A DNA stretch of 30,235 nt from Clostridiales bacterium (GTDB lineage: Bacteria; Bacillota_A; Clostridia; Saccharofermentanales; Saccharofermentanaceae), in contig JAILHZ010000054.1 in NCBI GenBank assembly GCA_024695545.1, positions 1-30,235 on the forward strand, written 5' to 3'. Position numbers and translations under genes: made by a program. The notes beneath the pieces are model-generated. The model was not told where the DNA came from and did no database searches. It was given only the letters and a program-made list of their open reading frames with translations. Below, piece by piece: positions 16,506 to 23,483 of this stretch (its first letter is position 1; the number at the start of each line of letters is the position of its first letter).

Positions 16506-17228
16506 ATGATTCCGAAGAAAATCCATTACTGCTGGTTCGGGCAGGGGAAGAAACCGAAGCTGATCAGAAAATGTATCGCGAGCTGGAAGAAGTACTGCCC
16601 GGACTATGAGATCGTGGAGTGGAATGAAGATAATTACGATATCTCATCCGCACCTCTTTTCGTAAAGCAGGCGCTCGAAGAAATGAAGTATGCATTTGTC
16701 ACGGACTATATCCGTTATCAGACGGTATATGAGCATGGCGGTTTCTATTTTGATACCGATGTGGAACTGCTGAAGGATCCAGACTTTCTCCGTTCTGACA
16801 AAGCCTTCTTCGGCGCCCAGTTCGATCACCTGATCGCATCCGGTCTGGGATTCGGTGCGGAGAAGGGAACACCGATCCTTCGTGATCTGATGAAGACGTA
16901 CGAGGAGATCCCGTTTATCCTTCCTGACAGAAAGACAGACACACAGGCTTGTCCGAAAAGAGATACGCCGGTTTTTATCTCGCACGGATACAGAAATGAC
17001 GGGCAGGATCAGATCATCGAGGGCGGCGTACACATCTACCCGGAAGAGTTTTTCTGCCCGAAGGGATTTTATGATACCAAAGTCAGAAAAACGGAAAACA
17101 CAGTAGCGATCCACTGGTTTCATTCCAGCTGGGCTTCGAAAAGATTCCGCTGGAGGACCCGTCTGGGAAAAGTCTTCGGAATCGAGCGGGTCGACCGCGT
17201 GTGGAATAAAATAAAGAGAAAGCGATAG
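16506..17228 (+). CDS. GT32-like glycosyltransferase (DXD sugar transferase)
   Basis: A 240-residue protein with the capsular-polysaccharide/GT32 signature. It opens M-I-P-K-K-I-H-Y-C-W-F-G. It then has W-K-K-Y-C-P-D-Y-E-I-x-E-W, D-Y-I-R-Y-x-x-V-Y-E-H-G-G and F-Y-F-D-T-D-V-E (residues ~80-87), where D-x-D binds the metal and nucleotide sugar. The C-terminal A-I-H-W-F-H-S-S-W is also typical. It would transfer a sugar, often galactose or a related hexose, to the growing lipid-linked unit. GGGGGAT precedes the ATG. The next gene starts 8 bp downstream. It has no signal peptide or membrane segment, so it is cytoplasmic or peripheral. Confidence 0.88.
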   Translation: MIPKKIHYCWFGQGKKPKLIRKCIASWKKYCPDYEIVEWNEDNYDISSAPLFVKQALEEMKYAFVTDYIRYQTVYEHGGFYFDTDVELLKDPDFLRSDKAFFGAQFDHLIASGLGFGAEKGTPILRDLMKTYEEIPFILPDRKTDTQACPKRDTPVFISHGYRNDGQDQIIEGGVHIYPEEFFCPKGFYDTKVRKTENTVAIHWFHSSWASKRFRWRTRLGKVFGIERVDRVWNKIKRKR

Positions 17229-17236
17229 AAGAATAT

Positions 17237-18142
17237 ATGCTAGTGAAGAACCCGGTGATCAGTGTTGTAATGCCTGTTTACAATACTCCCGTTCCGCTCC
17301 TTAGAGAAGCGGTGGAGAGTATTCTGGAACAGACGATCCGCCATTTCGAATTTATCATCGTGGATGACGGCTCAACAGGGGAAACGAAAGCGTTTCTGGA
17401 TTCTCTGACAGATGAGCGTATCCGTCTTATCCGTAATCCGGAAAACATGGGCTGCACGAAATCCCTGAATAACGGTCTTCGCGAGGCAACGGGAAAGTAT
17501 ATCGCCCGGATGGATGCAGATGATATTTCCATGCCGGGAAGGTTTGAGGTCCAGCTGAACTATATGGAGGCGCATCCCGATGTGGTCGTCTGCGGATCGA
17601 AGGTGGCGCACGAATTTAAAGATACCGGGTCTTCCCGCGGGAAAATAGAAGATGCGGAGAGCTATCGGATCAGGATGCTCTTTGTCTCCCCGGGTCCTGC
17701 GCATCCGACGGCAATGATCCGGCGGGAAACTCTTGTGAAGCACAATATCGAATACGATGAGAACTTAAGATATGCCCAGGATTACGGCCTGTGGGCCACT
17801 CTTGTCGAGTACGGCAGGATCGTCACGCTTCCGGATAAACTGCTCTATTTCAGAGAGCATGATGACCGCATCTCTATTAAGCACAGGGCAGATCAGATCA
17901 AGTGCGACAAGATGACGCAGAAAAGACTTCTGCTCCGGCTTCTCGATAACGTGACGGATGCCGAACTGGATCTGCATTACCTTTATTCGACCGGTTATTA
18001 CCGGGATCTGAAACTTACGAAAGACGTGCGGAGATGGTACAGAAAACTGATCCGCGCGAACGATAAAAAGCGCGTCTATAACCGGCTGAAATTTAGAAAG
18101 AAGATCTACCGGTCATGGCTGAGGATCCTGACCAAACGGTAA
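17237..18142 (+). CDS. Family 2 glycosyltransferase
   Basis: A 301-residue GT-A enzyme. I-S-V-V-M-P-V-Y-N-T is at residues 8-17, I-V-D-D-G-S-T-G near 40, N-M-G-C-T-K-S-L-N-N-G-L near 73, and the metal-binding A-R-M-D-A-D-D near 93. The P-E-N-M-G-x-T-K-S-L-N form is that of GT2 proteins in polysaccharide loci. H-P-T-A-M-I-R-R and the later Y-A-Q-D-Y-G-L-W contribute to the acceptor side. The Shine-Dalgarno sequence is weak (AGAAGAA), and GTG at 17243 is an alternative start. It sits 8 bp after the GT32 gene and 32 bp before the next GT2, so all three probably share a transcript. The C-terminal 60 residues are very basic, which suggests membrane contact. Confidence 0.88.
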   Translation: MLVKNPVISVVMPVYNTPVPLLREAVESILEQTIRHFEFIIVDDGSTGETKAFLDSLTDERIRLIRNPENMGCTKSLNNGLREATGKYIARMDADDISMPGRFEVQLNYMEAHPDVVVCGSKVAHEFKDTGSSRGKIEDAESYRIRMLFVSPGPAHPTAMIRRETLVKHNIEYDENLRYAQDYGLWATLVEYGRIVTLPDKLLYFREHDDRISIKHRADQIKCDKMTQKRLLLRLLDNVTDAELDLHYLYSTGYYRDLKLTKDVRRWYRKLIRANDKKRVYNRLKFRKKIYRSWLRILTKR

Positions 18143-18174
18143 GGACAAGTGCTTTTGGAGAGGAAGTATAACGT

Positions 18175-19197
18175 ATGAGGGAACCGCTGGTAAGCGTGAT
18201 CGTGCCTGTCTACAATGTCAGGAATTACATAAAGGAGTCGCTTCAAAGCCTGATAGATCAGGAGTATAAGAATCTCGAGATCATCCTTGTGGATGACGGC
18301 TCGACGGACGATTCGGGGAAGATGTGCGATGAGTTCGCATCTGGTGATCCCCGTATCCGCGTTATCCATCAGGAGAATAAGGGCTTAAGCGGTGCGAGAA
18401 ACACGGGCATTTCCGAGATGAAAGGAGAGATGGTCACGTTCCTCGATCCGGACGATGCAGTTCACCCGGCGATGATCCGCCGGATGGTCGAGACGATGCT
18501 TACTGAGGACGCCGGTATCGCGGTGTGCAGGTACGTCGAGTGCAGGACCAGGAATACCATGGTCATTCCGGAGGAAGAGCTTCAGAAGAAAGGCGAAACG
18601 ATCGTCTATTCCCGCGAGGATGCGCTCCGAACACTCATCGAGGAAAAGATCTTCTGGTATGCGTGGGGCAAGCTCTACCGGAGCGAGTACTTCGAGAACA
18701 TAAGATACCCGCAGGGCCATGTCTATGAGGATGTCGAAACGACGCTGAAACTTTTCCGCGAGGCGGAGAGGATCGCATTCCTTGACGAGTGCCTGGTCAT
18801 GTACAGAAAGTGGGGCGGCAGTATCACCGGCTCCTATCAGGTGAGTAAAATCAAGGACCGCGAGCGCGCGTACTCGATCGTTTATGAATATATCAATCAA
18901 AACATCCCGGAACTCTTCACCGAGGCACATAAGCAGAAGTACTGCAAGAAGATCCTGGGCATCATGTACACGATCTTTATCCGCACTCGTTCCCGCGAGG
19001 AAAAAGCACTGTACCGCGAGAAGATCGCGGAGATGGAGAAGGACCTCGACCGCAGAAACTGCGATAGAAAGCTTCGCGTGAAGTACCGTCTGTTCCACAG
19101 TTCGCCCGCGCTTATGAAGATCGCGGATTCGTCCTATGTGAGAAGTAAGATCATCTCCAGATCGATCTCGGAAAAGATCAGGGGCAGGCGGTATTGA
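18175..19197 (+). CDS. Family 2 glycosyltransferase (EpsJ-like)
   Basis: A 340-residue GT-A enzyme. V-S-V-I-V-P-V-Y-N-V is at residues 6-15, L-V-D-D-G-S-T-D-D-S near 39, N-K-G-L-S-G-A-R-N-T-G near 70, and F-L-D-P-D-D-A near 92. The metal motif D-x-D-D is read here as D-P-D-D, the usual form in this subfamily. W-G-K-L-Y-R-S-E-Y and V-Y-E-D-V form the acceptor/catalytic side. The start has AGAGGAAG 9-10 bp upstream. It ends the second glycosyltransferase run; the next gene has its own promoter starting inside this stop region. It is distinct in sequence from the 3985 and 17237 enzymes, so the repeat unit probably has at least five sugars counting the initiating one. Confidence 0.9.
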   Translation: MREPLVSVIVPVYNVRNYIKESLQSLIDQEYKNLEIILVDDGSTDDSGKMCDEFASGDPRIRVIHQENKGLSGARNTGISEMKGEMVTFLDPDDAVHPAMIRRMVETMLTEDAGIAVCRYVECRTRNTMVIPEEELQKKGETIVYSREDALRTLIEEKIFWYAWGKLYRSEYFENIRYPQGHVYEDVETTLKLFREAERIAFLDECLVMYRKWGGSITGSYQVSKIKDRERAYSIVYEYINQNIPELFTEAHKQKYCKKILGIMYTIFIRTRSREEKALYREKIAEMEKDLDRRNCDRKLRVKYRLFHSSPALMKIADSSYVRSKIISRSISEKIRGRRY

Positions 19198-19223
19198 GGC
19201 GTGCCATATATGCGCGGTATAAT
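19194..19223 (+). promoter_or_regulatory. Promoter of the zinc-ribbon membrane protein gene
   Basis: TTGAGG (19194-19199) and TATAAT (19218-19223) are 18 bp apart. The -35 box overlaps the stop codon of the preceding GT2, so the unit starts independently of the EPS genes. Confidence 0.6.
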
Positions 19224-19286
19224 GAAAGGTAGTTAATTGACTGAGGGGTGGATTTTCGCTGTACGGACATTTATGGGGGTAGCGTT

Positions 19287-20441
19287 ATGAAGATTTGTTC
19301 TAAGTGTGGACAGCCTGGTGAAGAGATAGATATTTTCTGTATCAATTGCGGCGGCAAGATGATCGAAGTTGCAGACGCGCCGGCGGGTGTGGCAGCTCCG
19401 GACGATGCGCCGACGCTGGCTGCTGAGCCTATACAGGAGCGCGCCTCGTCAGACGATGTACCGGTCGAAATTCTCGTTCCGGAAACGATTGCAAGAATGG
19501 AAGTTCCGGATGAACTCCCGGAGGAGCTTCAGGACGAGCCTGCTGATAATGTCTCGCAGGTGCAGGGTGTCCTGCAAGGTCAGGCTCCGGTTCAGCCGTT
19601 CCAGGGCCAGGATCCGGTTCAGCCGTTCCAGGGCCAGGATCCGATGGCGGGCTATAACGCCGGCGTGATGCCGTATCCGGCTCAGGGACAGTTCGCTCAG
19701 GGACAGTTCCCGCAGGCACAGTACCAGCAGGCCCAGCCGTATGCACAGATGCCTCAGCCTCAGGCTCCGTATCCGCAGATGCCGCAGGCTCAATCCCAAT
19801 ACGCCCAGATGCCGCAGGCTCAATCCCAATACGCCCAGATGCAGCAGGCCCAGGCGGCGTACCCGATGGACACACCGGTGCTTTTCGATAATAAGAAGAG
19901 CGAGAAGCCGGCAAAATCACTTGCGAAGGACAGCCGTTTTGATCCTGTCCATCTGATCTCCTATGTGCTGTGCTTCATGTTCTTCGTAATACCTTTCGTG
20001 CCGACATTCCAGTTTATCCTGGGACGCCGCCAGACGAATAAATATAGCTACAGTACACTGAATGTTGTGAAGGACTTCGATCTGCTTTCGAAGGCAGGAT
20101 ATAAGAATCTGACCACGATGGGCACGGTCTTTGTCACGCTGGTGTGGGTGAGCATACTCTTCTTCGTTGTTGCGCTGATTATGCACTTCGTTGCTCTCAT
20201 TAAGATCCTCTGCAACCGCAAGAAAAAGGTCATGAAGTTCATCACGCTCTGCTGTCTTTTCGGACTGCTCGCGCAGATCGCCCAGGCAGCATCGATGGTA
20301 TTCCTTTTCCAGAACCTGAAGGAAGACTACATCGTCACCATGAAGCCGATGATCCTCTTTATCGTCTTCGCGGCACTTTCGATCATCATGCTCGGTCTGT
20401 CGATCGCGTTTAAGAACGCAGGGAAGAAGCAGGCGGAGTAA
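19287..20441 (+). CDS. Zinc-ribbon protein with Gln/Pro-rich repeat linker and four-helix membrane domain
   Basis: The protein has 384 residues. The ATG at 19287 is chosen because GGGGGT lies 6 bp upstream and the zinc ribbon then starts at residue 2; a GTG 13 codons earlier is possible. Residues 4-24 are C-S-K-C ... C-I-N-C, a C-x2-C/C-x2-C zinc ribbon. Residues ~30-110 are acidic. Residues ~105-200 are low-complexity Gln/Ala/Pro/Tyr with perfect 9- and 10-residue repeats. From about residue 215 there are four hydrophobic segments with a basic C-terminal tail. The layout (cytosolic zinc ribbon, disordered linker, membrane part) is frequent in Firmicutes proteins of unknown role. I do not recognise a named family for the membrane part. 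It resembles the product at 22809 in design, and the two bracket a lipoprotein pair. Confidence 0.8.
   Translation: MKICSKCGQPGEEIDIFCINCGGKMIEVADAPAGVAAPDDAPTLAAEPIQERASSDDVPVEILVPETIARMEVPDELPEELQDEPADNVSQVQGVLQGQAPVQPFQGQDPVQPFQGQDPMAGYNAGVMPYPAQGQFAQGQFPQAQYQQAQPYAQMPQPQAPYPQMPQAQSQYAQMPQAQSQYAQMQQAQAAYPMDTPVLFDNKKSEKPAKSLAKDSRFDPVHLISYVLCFMFFVIPFVPTFQFILGRRQTNKYSYSTLNVVKDFDLLSKAGYKNLTTMGTVFVTLVWVSILFFVVALIMHFVALIKILCNRKKKVMKFITLCCLFGLLAQIAQAASMVFLFQNLKEDYIVTMKPMILFIVFAALSIIMLGLSIAFKNAGKKQAE
19587..19640 (+). repeat. 27-bp tandem repeat, two perfect copies
   Basis: Copies at 19587-19613 and 19614-19640 are identical at the DNA level and encode P-V-Q-P-F-Q-G-Q-D twice in the linker of the zinc-ribbon protein. 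Being in frame, a change in copy number alters only linker length. Confidence 0.9.
19746..19865 (+). repeat. 30-bp tandem repeat, four copies
   Basis: Units start at 19746, 19776, 19806 and 19836. The second and third are identical; the outer two are degenerate. Each encodes a Q-M-P-Q-A-Q-S-Q-Y-A-like decapeptide in the linker of the zinc-ribbon protein. Confidence 0.85.
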
Positions 20442-20491
20442 TCTTTTCTGACCGCATATCCGGGCGGTCCGCGGGTGAATAGGAAACAGGT

Positions 20492-20761
20492 ATGGATATT
20501 TTTGGTGATATCATTGTAGCTATATTAGAGATAATAACGCCGCACAACACGTATGACTCGGATTACAATATGGTGCAGATCGGATATACTCTGGTTATCG
20601 CGTACTTTCTTATGATGTTCACCGCGATCGGTATGGGGATCTGGGTCCTGACGGTCAACGTTCCCGCCGGAATCGCGCTGATCGTATTCGGAGCGATTCT
20701 CTTTATCGGCAGCCTGATCGGATTCATAAAGATATTTTTCGGAAAAAGAAAAAAGAAATAG
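20492..20761 (+). CDS. Small two-helix membrane protein, unknown
   Basis: An 89-residue protein with an amphipathic N-terminus (M-D-I-F-G-D-I-I-V-A-I-L) and two hydrophobic segments, about residues 30-52 and 57-80. It ends in a strongly basic tail (F-G-K-R-K-K-K), which predicts both termini on the cytoplasmic side. AGGAAACAGGT precedes the ATG. It begins 50 bp after the zinc-ribbon gene on the same strand, with only a short 6-bp inverted repeat (20450-20469) between them, so the two may be co-transcribed. I do not recognise a family. Confidence 0.65.
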   Translation: MDIFGDIIVAILEIITPHNTYDSDYNMVQIGYTLVIAYFLMMFTAIGMGIWVLTVNVPAGIALIVFGAILFIGSLIGFIKIFFGKRKKK

Positions 20762-20809
20762 TGCTTTTGGCGCGGAAGAATGCATCGTCGTGTTACGAGG
20801 CCGGGAGTA

Positions 20810-20914
20810 TCACGGACGCGTGCTGAATACGACGCCTGCTCCGACAATGAACAGTGCGGCGGTCAGAATAACGATCTGAACGGAAAGCTTCCGGACTAAT
20901 CTTTTCTCACGCAT
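20810..20914 (-). CDS. 34-residue single-span membrane peptide
   Basis: A short minus-strand frame encodes M-R-E-K-R-L-V-R-K-L-S-V, then a hydrophobic stretch (Q-I-V-I-L-T-A-A-L-F-I-V-G-A-G-V-V-F), then S-T-R-P and TGA. Support comes from an excellent ribbon-binding context: AAGGAGAGG lies just upstream of the ATG at 20914, and the basic-then-hydrophobic layout is that of a genuine small membrane peptide. It lies downstream of the two lipoprotein genes on the same strand, with a perfect 15-bp hairpin in between. Function is unknown; a toxin-like or regulatory peptide is possible but unproven. Confidence 0.55.
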   Translation of the reverse strand: MREKRLVRKLSVQIVILTAALFIVGAGVVFSTRP

Positions 20915-20981
20915 ACCCCTCTCCTTGTATCGCATCGAAAAGCACTGCTACCTGGTTTCGGCTTTATTACACCCTCAAGGT

Positions 20982-21015
20982 CATACTTTTATCACGGAAG
21001 CGTGATAAAAGTATG
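20982..21015. repeat. Perfect 15-bp inverted repeat with GAAG loop
   Basis: CATACTTTTATCACG (20982-20996) is perfectly complementary to 21001-21015 across the tetraloop GAAG. No T-run follows on either strand, so it is not a standard terminator. It lies between the lipoprotein stop (21072) and the start of the 34-residue peptide gene (20914). The rest of 20762-21071 shows only that peptide gene and a weaker GCCAG/CTGGC pair near 21038. Confidence 0.8.
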
Positions 21016-21071
21016 GCATCTGCTACCATATTTCTGCCAGCCGCCTTCCGTCTGGCATCCGGCCCCGAAAA

Positions 21072-21779
21072 TCACCACGTGTAATTCTCTACAAGCATTG
21101 TCTGTCCTCTTTCATCTCCCTCGGTCACGCTGATGAACTCAATGTCACGCGGACCGTTCATGGTGAGATAGTAGTGGCGCAGGCCCCTGTCGGAGTTCTT
21201 GGTCTTCTTGTACTTGTAGCAGGCGACCATCATTTTGCATTTCTCATCTCTGTCCTTGACGATATTGGTCAGGATCTCCACCATCTCGTCGTTAGAAGGA
21301 AAGTTGCCGTCCCGCTTGATCAGTTCGACTTTGACGTAATCGAAGTGCAGATACTTCTTGACGTACTTCTTAAAAGAACAGTTATCGAGTTCCGTCTTTC
21401 CTTCGTCCGGAGTGTATTTTACTTCGATGGAATCGACATCGAAATAGTCTTCCAGATACTCCGCGATGTATTCGTCCGACTCTTTGGCGTAGAGGTGGTT
21501 GTTATAGTTGGATATGAGCTTGCCGTCTTTTTTCTGTAGGACAATGTAATCATCCGGCATTTTCTTCGACCGTACTACAGCTTCATTGCGCGCTGAGCCG
21601 CCCATGAATCCGCTTCCCGAATCGCACAGATACGTGAGTTCATCGTCCTCATAGATCTCATTCATTTCATCGACCCATTGCTGTTCTTCTTCCGTTCTTA
21701 TGGTCTCGCATCCGGCGAAAAAAGTCGCGCAGATACCTATGAGCATGCCGATTGCGGCTGCCTTTCTAAAAGCTTTCAT
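21072..21779 (-). CDS. Lipoprotein, unknown family (copy 2 of tandem pair)
   Basis: The protein has 235 residues. The ATG at 21779 (M-K-A-F-R-K-A-A-A-I-G-M) is chosen over two ATGs 6 and 15 bp upstream because GGAG is then 9 bp away and the start matches the paralogue. A lipoprotein signal peptide ends in the lipobox F-F-A-G-C, so Cys-23 would be lipidated and the protein held on the outer membrane face. The mature part is acidic with no recognised domain: S-K-K-M-P-D-D near the first third, D-G-K-L-I-S-N-Y-N, a Y-L-H-F-D motif, and a terminal L-V-E-N-Y-T-W. It lies 61 bp behind its paralogue, and the two probably form an operon. Confidence 0.8.
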   Translation of the reverse strand: MKAFRKAAAIGMLIGICATFFAGCETIRTEEEQQWVDEMNEIYEDDELTYLCDSGSGFMGGSARNEAVVRSKKMPDDYIVLQKKDGKLISNYNNHLYAKESDEYIAEYLEDYFDVDSIEVKYTPDEGKTELDNCSFKKYVKKYLHFDYVKVELIKRDGNFPSNDEMVEILTNIVKDRDEKCKMMVACYKYKKTKNSDRGLRHYYLTMNGPRDIEFISVTEGDERGQTMLVENYTW

Positions 21780-21840
21780 ATTCATATTCTCCATTCAGTG
21801 AATTTCTAGATTCGTGTTATCCGCTGGCCCGGTTCGCTGA

Positions 21841-22548
21841 TTACCAGGTCTCGTTCTCGACGAGTGTCTCTATCTTCTTGATACCTTGCTTAGCGACAGT
21901 GATCGACTTGATCTCGCGCGCCTTGTTCATGGTGAGGGTGTAGTAGCGCTTGGCATCCTTTACCGGATCGTCTGTCTCCTCAGTGCAGTAGTACAGTGTG
22001 ATCGAGCAGGCCTCGTCGCGCTCCTTGGCGATCTTGGTGAGAATGTCCGCGGTCTGGTCATCCCATACAAAAACACCGTTCTTCTGGTATACGATGACAC
22101 GGATGCGGTTGAAGTGGACATACTTTCTGCAGTACTTTTCAAAGTCCATATTGTCCATAGGGGAGAGGTCGTCCTCCGGGATATACTGGATCTCGACGCC
22201 ATCACAGTAGAAGAGCTCCTCGAAATACTCTCTGATGTACTCCTCGACTTCCTCCTGATAGCGGACCGCGTTATAGTTCGTCATGAGCTTGCCGTCGTCG
22301 TTCACGATGAGGATCTCATCCTTCGGAAACTTCTTTGACTTGACGATCGCAGTGTCCGCGTCAAGCGAGATCTCGCCGTCGTTCTGCGCGCCCTTATACT
22401 CGAACTTATCTTTCTTAAAAGTCTTGCTCATCTCCTCGACCCACTCAAGCTGAGCGTTCCGCTCTTTCTTGCTCAGGCACCCGGCGAAAAGCACTGTGCA
22501 CATACATGCTGCCATCCCGATCGCGGCTGCTTTTCTAAATGCTTTCAT
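21841..22548 (-). CDS. Lipoprotein, unknown family (copy 1 of tandem pair)
   Basis: A 235-residue protein of exactly the same length as the next gene and clearly its paralogue. Both start M-K-A-F-R-K-A-A-A-I-G-M, share S-K-K-[MF]-P-x-D, D-G-K-L-x-[ST]-N-Y-N, K-Y-[LV]-H-F, L-T-x-I-x-K-[DE]-R-D-E, Y-x-L-T-M-N, and end L-V-E-N-x-T-W. The lipobox is L-F-A-G-C. GGAG lies 7 bp before the ATG at 22548, which favours it over the ATG five codons upstream. The central region differs most and the copies are far from identical, so they have probably diverged in ligand or partner. Function is unknown. It is first in the minus-strand unit and divergent from the zinc-ribbon gene at 22809. Confidence 0.8.
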   Translation of the reverse strand: MKAFRKAAAIGMAACMCTVLFAGCLSKKERNAQLEWVEEMSKTFKKDKFEYKGAQNDGEISLDADTAIVKSKKFPKDEILIVNDDGKLMTNYNAVRYQEEVEEYIREYFEELFYCDGVEIQYIPEDDLSPMDNMDFEKYCRKYVHFNRIRVIVYQKNGVFVWDDQTADILTKIAKERDEACSITLYYCTEETDDPVKDAKRYYTLTMNKAREIKSITVAKQGIKKIETLVENETW

Positions 22549-22634
22549 ATACCCAATCTCCACTTTCTTTCATCTTGCAAAGGCCCTTATGCAAATATGA
22601 CGACGGAGAAAAAGGATCTGTTGCAAAATATTGA

Positions 22635-22664
22635 TTTATACGCTCGATGTAACTTTTGACGCAA
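22635..22664 (-). promoter_or_regulatory. Candidate promoter of the lipoprotein pair
   Basis: On the minus strand TTGCGT (22659-22664) and TATAAA (22635-22640) are 18 bp apart, about 87 bp before the first lipoprotein ATG. The -35 box is only a partial match. Confidence 0.4.
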
Positions 22665-22687
22665 ATCATGTAATTTTTGAATATGCG

Positions 22688-22710
22688 TGTCGCAAAATGC
22701 GACATATAAT
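22688..22710 (+). promoter_or_regulatory. Operator-like palindrome abutting a -10 box
   Basis: TGTCGCA-AAA-TGCGACA (22688-22704) is a perfect 7-bp inverted repeat and runs directly into TATAAT (22705-22710). It fills the space where a 17-bp promoter spacer would lie, and the bases where a -35 would sit (TATGCG) are poor. This fits a regulated promoter for the zinc-ribbon gene at 22809; the regulator is unknown. Confidence 0.5.
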
Positions 22711-22808
22711 TAAGCCATAGAAAACAAAAACCGATCAGCGAAGTTCATCAGGGTCCTGATCCGGCAAAGCACCGAGAAGGCGCATAAATATTGAAAGGGG
22801 TGTACAGT

Positions 22809-23381
22809 ATGGCAACCAATAATGTAACGATGTGTGTATCTTGTAAGAGAATGATTCCGGCAGGAAGAAATATCTGCCCGGTCTGCGGAGCGACAGCAAC
22901 ATACAGTGCTCAGCAGGCTTATCCCCAGCAGGCAGCGGTACCGGCGCAGGCTCAGTATCAGCAGGCATATGCGAGACCGGCAGCTCCGGCACAGCAGGCT
23001 TCTTACGCTCAGGCTCGTCCGGCGGTACCGGCTCAGGCTCAGCAGGCAGCGGTACCGGCTCAGGCTCAGTATCAGCAGGCTTATGCGAGACCGGCAGCTC
23101 CGGCACAGCAGGCCGCTTACCCACAGCAGGCAGGCTTCCAGCAGCAGTATCCGTATCAGCAGGCAGGCTATCCTCAGCAGTATCAGTACCCGAGAGCATA
23201 TGTCTACCCGCAGCCGAAAAAGAGCCACGGCGGCACGATCGCAGCCATCATTATCCTCGCCATCCTCTTCATTGGCGGATTCATGATCTACAAGTACTTC
23301 GACGAAAGATCTCCGGAGAGTCAGTATAAGAGATATAAGAACAAAGCAGAGAACTACGTTGAGGACCTGTTCGATTGGTGA
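22809..23381 (+). CDS. Zinc-ribbon protein with Ala/Gln/Pro repeat linker and one membrane span
   Basis: The protein has 190 residues. The ATG at 22809 has AGGGG 8 bp upstream; a TTG six codons earlier is less likely. Residues 9-27 form a zinc ribbon (C-V-S-C ... C-P-V-C). Residues ~33-135 are an Ala/Gln/Pro/Tyr low-complexity linker containing a 38-residue repeat. One hydrophobic span follows (A-A-I-I-I-L-A-I-L-F-I-G-G-F, about residues 142-160), and a short charged tail ends in E-D-L-F-D-W. The zinc ribbon is probably cytosolic and the tail outside, or the reverse. The design parallels the protein at 19287, although the membrane parts differ. Function is unknown. It is divergent from the lipoprotein pair and ends in a strong terminator. 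Confidence 0.75.
   Translation: MATNNVTMCVSCKRMIPAGRNICPVCGATATYSAQQAYPQQAAVPAQAQYQQAYARPAAPAQQASYAQARPAVPAQAQQAAVPAQAQYQQAYARPAAPAQQAAYPQQAGFQQQYPYQQAGYPQQYQYPRAYVYPQPKKSHGGTIAAIIILAILFIGGFMIYKYFDERSPESQYKRYKNKAENYVEDLFDW
22929..23122 (+). repeat. 114-bp in-frame repeat
   Basis: The stretch beginning at 22929 recurs at 23043 almost base for base for about 75-80 bp, encoding Q-A-A-V-P-A-Q-A-Q-Y-Q-Q-A-Y-A-R-P-A-A-P twice. The period of 114 bp equals 38 codons, so copy-number change would keep the frame. Confidence 0.85.
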
Positions 23382-23423
23382 TAGACAGAAATTTGGCATG
23401 GTTGCACTACATACTGAAAAGGG

Positions 23424-23455
23424 GCCTTTCTCAGAAATGAGAGAGGCTTCTTTTT
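23424..23455 (+). terminator. Rho-independent terminator after the zinc-ribbon gene
   Basis: A 10-bp stem (23424-23433 with 23438-23447, one G-U pair) closes a GAAA tetraloop, followed by TTCTTTTT. Confidence 0.88.
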
Positions 23456-23483
23456 AGCTCCGGGATTAAGCGTGAGGAGCATT

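Noticed and set aside
20450..20469. GACCGC/GCGGTC inverted repeat after the 19287 gene
   Set aside because: The stem is only 6 bp with an 8-nt loop and no T-run follows. It is too weak for a terminator.
19587..23122. Possible CRISPR-like short repeats
   Set aside because: The repeats are contiguous, in frame and translated as low-complexity linkers. There are no spacers and no cas genes.
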